Of a stretch of 64,000 bases of DNA, positions 61,050-64,000 are shown in pieces. The position numbers and the translations under genes are program-made. The notes under the pieces were generated by a model that had not been told where the DNA came from, did not search any database, and saw only the letters and a list, made by a program, of their open reading frames with translations. Positions within the stretch are counted from its first letter, which is position 1. Each line of letters starts with the position of its first letter. Source of the stretch: Geodermatophilus africanus (GTDB lineage: Bacteria; Actinomycetota; Actinomycetes; Mycobacteriales; Geodermatophilaceae); the NCBI RefSeq assembly GCF_900107105.1, contig NZ_FNOT01000004.1, forward strand, positions 124,001-188,000, read 5' to 3'.

Positions 61050-61646
61050 ATGGGCACCCCTGCGGACGCCGCCGACCCCCGGACCATGCGCGAGCGGATG
61101 CTCGCCGGGGACCTCTACATCGCCGACGACCCCGAGCTCGGCGAGGCCAGCACCCGGGCGCTGGACCTGGCCGACGCCTACAACTCGACGACCGTCCGCC
61201 AGGGCCCGCTGCGCCGCCGGCTGCTGGAGGAGCTGCTCGGCAGCGTCGGCGAGGGCACCGAGATCCGCCCGCCGTTCTTCGTCGACTACGGCAGCCACAC
61301 CCGCATCGGCGCCCGCTGCTTCGCCAACTTCGGTCTGGTCGCGCTGGACGTCGCGCCCATCACCATCGGCGACGACGTCCAGATCGGGCCCAACGTCCAG
61401 CTCCTGACCCCGACCCACCCCGTCGACCCGGAGCCGCGACGGGCCAAGTGGGAGGCGGCCGAGCCGATCACCATCGGGGACAACGTCTGGCTCGGCGGCG
61501 GGGCCATCGTGCTGCCCGGCGTGACGATCGGCGAGAACACCGTCGTCGGCGCCGGGGCGGTGGTCACCCGCGACCTGCCGGCGAACGTGGTGGTCGTGGG
61601 CAACCCCGCCCGCGTCGTCCGCAGCCTGGACGGGCCCGGCCGGTGA
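61050..61646 (+). CDS. maa: maltose O-acetyltransferase-like hexapeptide acetyltransferase
   Basis: The 198-residue trimeric left-handed beta-helix enzyme has the Maa/NodL N-terminus TMRERMLAGDLYIADDPEL. Hexapeptide repeats follow: FVDYGSHTRIGARCFANFGLVALDVAPITIGDDVQIGPNVQLLTPTHPVDP (catalytic His in THPVDP), then IGDNVWLGGGAIVLPGVTIGENTVVGAGAVVT. It acetylates a sugar hydroxyl from acetyl-CoA. ATG 61050 is preferred over the upstream 61032. Its TGA overlaps the TetR start. Confidence 0.94.
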   Translation: MGTPADAADPRTMRERMLAGDLYIADDPELGEASTRALDLADAYNSTTVRQGPLRRRLLEELLGSVGEGTEIRPPFFVDYGSHTRIGARCFANFGLVALDVAPITIGDDVQIGPNVQLLTPTHPVDPEPRRAKWEAAEPITIGDNVWLGGGAIVLPGVTIGENTVVGAGAVVTRDLPANVVVVGNPARVVRSLDGPGR

Positions 61647-62200
61647 CCTCGGCCCCGGCGCGGCGCCCCCGCCGGCACGACCCGGGACGGCGCGACCGGC
61701 TGCTCGGCACCACGCTCGACGTGATCGCCGAGCACGGGGTCACCGCCACCACGCACCGGGCGATCGCCCGCGCCGCCGACGTCCCGCTCGGGTCGCTGAC
61801 CTACCACTTCGCCTCGCTGACCGAGCTGCTCGCCGCCGCGTTCACCCGGCACGTCGACACGGTCGCCGAGCGCTTCGACGAGCGGATGCGCGCGGCGCCC
61901 GACCGGGCGGCCGCCCTCGAGGCGCTGGTCGGGCACCTGACCGACGACCTGCTGGGCTCCAGCCGGGACCTGGTGCTCGCCGTCGAGCTGTACGTCGCCG
62001 CGGCGCGGGACCCCGCCCTTCGCGCGGTCACCCAGGACTGGATGTCGCGCAGCCGCCGCAGCCTCGAGCGACACCTCGACCCGGTGACCGCCCGGGAGGT
62101 CGACGCGCTGGTGGAGGGGCTCGTGCTGCACAGCGCCCTCTCCACCGACCCGATGGACGCCGACCAGATCCGCTCCGCCCTGCTCCGGCTCGCCGGCTGA
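61643..62200 (+). CDS. TetR-family transcriptional regulator
   Basis: The 185-residue protein has an N-terminal HTH, GRRDRLLGTTLDVIAEHGVTATTHRAIARAADVPLGSLTYHFASLTELLAAAF, and a helical ligand-binding part. The HTH resembles the PaaR/YsiA-like group. Its GTG overlaps the acetyltransferase stop (GTGA) and it ends 19 bp before an MFS exporter gene. It probably controls this operon. Confidence 0.93.
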   Translation: MTSAPARRPRRHDPGRRDRLLGTTLDVIAEHGVTATTHRAIARAADVPLGSLTYHFASLTELLAAAFTRHVDTVAERFDERMRAAPDRAAALEALVGHLTDDLLGSSRDLVLAVELYVAAARDPALRAVTQDWMSRSRRSLERHLDPVTAREVDALVEGLVLHSALSTDPMDADQIRSALLRLAG

Positions 62201-62218
62201 CCCCGACCCGAGGCCCTC

Positions 62219-63415
62219 GTGCACACCACCACCGCCGGTGCCACGCGCCTGCGCCGCGCCCGCGTCGCCGTCGCCGCCTGCTTCTTCCTCAACGCCGTCT
62301 TCTACGCCGGCCTCGTGCCGCGGCTGCCGGAGGTGAAGGCGCAACTGAGCCTGAGCAGCACCGCCCTGGGCGCCGCGCTCGCGGCCGTGCCGCTGGGGGC
62401 GCTGCTGGCCGGCCTGTCGGCCGCGGCGCTGAACCGCCGGTTCGGCTCCGGCAGGGTCGCCTCACACGGCCTGGTGCTGCTCGGCGTCACCGTGTGGACG
62501 GTGTCGGTGGCGCCGAACTGGCTCGCCCTCGCCGCGGCGCTGCTGGTGCTCGGCGCGCTCGACGCGGTCGTCGACGTCGCGCAGAACGCACACGGGCTGC
62601 GGGTGCAGCGGCTCTACGGGCGCTCGATCCTCAACGCCTTCCACGGCGTCTGGAGCGTCGGCGCGGTCGCGGGCGGGCTGCTCGGCTCGGCCGCGGCGGG
62701 GCTGGGCGTGCCGCTCACCGTCCAGCTGGGCGCGTCGGCCGTCGTCTTCGGCGCGCTCGCGGTGGCCGTCTCGCGCGCGGTGCTGCCCGGCCCGGACGAG
62801 CCGGAGCCGGCCGCCGACGAGGTGCCGCGGGAGCGCCCGCGCCGGCGCGGAGCCGTCCCGGCGCTCGCGGTGCTCGGCGTGCTCGCCGCGTGCGGGGCGT
62901 TCGTCGAGGACGCCGGCGCCTCGTGGAGCGCGCTCTACCTGCGCACCGAGCTCGACGCCGGGGCGGCGACCGCCGGGCTGGGCTTCGTCGCGCTGTCGGT
63001 GGCGATGACCGTCGGGCGGCTGACCGGCGACCGCGTCGTCGACCGGTTCGGCCAGCGCCGCGTGGCCCGGGCCGGCGGCGCGCTGACCGCGGCGGGGATG
63101 GGACTGGCCCTGGCGCTGCCGTCGGTGCCCACCACCCTGCTGGGCCTCGCGCTCGCCGGGCTCGGCGTCGCCACCCTGATCCCCGCCGTCTACCACGCCG
63201 CCGACGAGCTACCCGGACTGCCGCACGGCGTGGGGCTGGCGGTGATCAACTGGCTGCTGCGGATCGGCTTCCTGGTGTCGCCGCCGCTGGTCGGCGCGCT
63301 GGCCGACGCGACGAGTCTGCGGGTCGCCCTGCTCGGCGTCGTGCTGGCGGGGGTCGGCGCGCTGGTGCTCGGCCGTGCCCTGCCCGGCCGGGCAGCGGGG
63401 TCGCCGGCCGCCTGA
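62219..63415 (+). CDS. MFS transporter
   Basis: The 398-residue transporter has 12 predicted transmembrane segments and the family patterns LVPRLPEVKAQLSLSSTALGAALAAVPLGALLAG and NAHGLRVQRLYGRSILNAFHGVWSVGAVAGGLLG. These place it in the YbjJ/fucose-permease-like group of the major facilitator superfamily. A charged central loop (PDEPEPAADEVPRERPRRR) separates the halves. A ligand cannot be named. GTG 62219 is 19 bp after the TetR stop. Confidence 0.9.
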   Translation: MHTTTAGATRLRRARVAVAACFFLNAVFYAGLVPRLPEVKAQLSLSSTALGAALAAVPLGALLAGLSAAALNRRFGSGRVASHGLVLLGVTVWTVSVAPNWLALAAALLVLGALDAVVDVAQNAHGLRVQRLYGRSILNAFHGVWSVGAVAGGLLGSAAAGLGVPLTVQLGASAVVFGALAVAVSRAVLPGPDEPEPAADEVPRERPRRRGAVPALAVLGVLAACGAFVEDAGASWSALYLRTELDAGAATAGLGFVALSVAMTVGRLTGDRVVDRFGQRRVARAGGALTAAGMGLALALPSVPTTLLGLALAGLGVATLIPAVYHAADELPGLPHGVGLAVINWLLRIGFLVSPPLVGALADATSLRVALLGVVLAGVGALVLGRALPGRAAGSPAA

Positions 63416-63443
63416 GCGCGGCAGGCCCGGGTACGCACCGGCC

Positions 63444-63740
63444 ATGGCACTCCGCAGCGCGGCGGTCGCGGCAGGCGGCCAGTGGGTCGACCCCGACGAC
63501 GGCATCCGCTACCCGGCGGGCGAGGTCCACGCGTGGGAGCGCGGGCGCAACGAGACCGTCTGCGGCCTGTCGCTGAGCCGGTCGCGACTGGTCCGCTTCC
63601 CGCACGTTCCGTGGGCCGACGTCCAGCCGGAGTCCGGCCGGCACGCCGAGGAGGTGCAGGCTGTGTGCCGCCGGTGCCGGGCCGGACTGGGGGGACGGCG
63701 GGATGAGCGCGGCTGGACGCGGACGAACCCCCGCCCCTGA
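63444..63740 (+). CDS. small Cys-containing hypothetical protein
   Basis: The 98-residue protein reads GGQWVDPDDGIRYPAGEVHAWERGRNETVCGLSLSRSRLVRFPHVPWADVQPESGRHAEEVQAVCRRCRAGL. A Cys (TVCGLSL) and a later CRRC pair, with several His, could hold one zinc. Similar small proteins are common in this group of actinobacteria without known roles. ATG 63444 is 28 bp after the MFS stop. Confidence 0.7.
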   Translation: MALRSAAVAAGGQWVDPDDGIRYPAGEVHAWERGRNETVCGLSLSRSRLVRFPHVPWADVQPESGRHAEEVQAVCRRCRAGLGGRRDERGWTRTNPRP

Positions 63741-63745
63741 GCCGC

Positions 63746-63919
63746 TCAGCGGCGCCTCGACCAGACGTAGCGGAACGGCCCGGGCAGGCGCACCGACCAG
63801 CGGCGTCCGCGGGGGCTGTAGCCGACCGGACCGACGTGGAAGCTGGGCGACACGCCTCGCCGGCTGACGTTCAGGTGGAGCGGTCCGAGGCGCTTGGTGA
63901 GGCGGAAGGAGAAGGGCAT
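63746..63919 (-). CDS. DUF4236-like small protein
   Basis: The 57-residue protein reads MPFSFRLTKRLGPLHLNVSR, then RGVSPSFHVGPVGYSPRGRRWSVRLPG and FRYVWSRRR. The MPFxFRxxxxxGPxxxNxSxxGxS opening and the later VGPxGYSPRGRR resemble DUF4236 proteins. They are short beta-rich proteins of unknown function that often occur near membrane or phage-type genes. It converges on the gene at 63444-63740. Confidence 0.75.
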   Translation of the reverse strand: MPFSFRLTKRLGPLHLNVSRRGVSPSFHVGPVGYSPRGRRWSVRLPGPFRYVWSRRR

Positions 63920-64000
63920 GTAAGGCCCCTACCCAGCCGTCGGCGCATCCCTCACAGGGGCGACATGCCCCCGCGGGGCGGCACTCTCGGGTGCTGCGAG

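Overview
The window is very GC-rich chromosomal DNA from an actinobacterium. GTG starts, GTGA/ATGA start-stop overlaps, the divisome pair glp/sepX(glpR) beside galU and rimJ, protein O-mannosyltransferase beside rsmI, and a dispersed intergenic hairpin repeat suggest a Geodermatophilaceae-like genome (Blastococcus, Geodermatophilus or Modestobacter type). The family is inferred from gene order and style, not from a search.

Left chromosomal part (1-38146). A four-copy 110-bp tandem repeat follows a membrane-protein gene. Then come tatD and metG, an APC permease, CorA, a DUF559-type protein, rsmI, protein O-mannosyltransferase and an enoyl-CoA hydratase. A minus-strand cell-surface operon (17748 down to 13553) encodes a camelysin/TasA-like secreted protein, an ER/SipW-type signal peptidase, a proline-rich anchored surface protein and a membrane GGDEF cyclase; a further secreted protein follows. 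After a PRC-barrel gene and tRNA-Ala(CGC) comes the block glpR/sepX, rimJ, glp, galU and 5-formyl-THF cyclo-ligase. A malonate-type cassette (MatC carrier, CoA-transferase, fused carboxyltransferase) stands beside the remains of a GntR/FCD regulator. The rest is housekeeping and small enzyme genes, including a frameshifted mscL, a SpoIIE phosphatase fragment, a YbaK protein, an APH-like kinase, a sirtuin and an alpha/beta hydrolase.

Mobile element (38178-60093, 21.9 kb). It sits in the 3' half of tRNA-Arg(CCT). A 43-bp exact copy of the tRNA 3' end (60051-60093) marks the far junction. It carries a tyrosine integrase, a MerR/excisionase-type HTH protein, a RepA/RecA-like ATPase and a frameshifted SNF2-type helicase. 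Its cargo is a type I-G (formerly I-U) CRISPR-Cas interference operon (csb1, csb2, cas3 and one further subunit) without cas1, cas2 or cas4. This operon runs into a degenerate CRISPR-like array of about 20 units with a 70-76 bp period. Further cargo is a membrane-anchored NB-ARC/TPR (NLR-like) ATPase, a macrolide-type glycosyltransferase and a large protein joining a PD-(D/E)XK-like N-terminus to a PIN-like segment. No conjugation or phage structural genes are visible. It looks like an integrative element or phage satellite whose cargo is mainly defence. Base composition is clearly lower in GC from about 52.4 to 58.8 kb.

Right chromosomal part (60094-64000). It holds DUF2218, a small zinc-ribbon protein, a maltose O-acetyltransferase-like gene overlapping a TetR regulator, an MFS exporter, a small hypothetical protein and a 57-residue DUF4236 protein.

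All identifications come from reading translations and motifs by eye; no database search was run.
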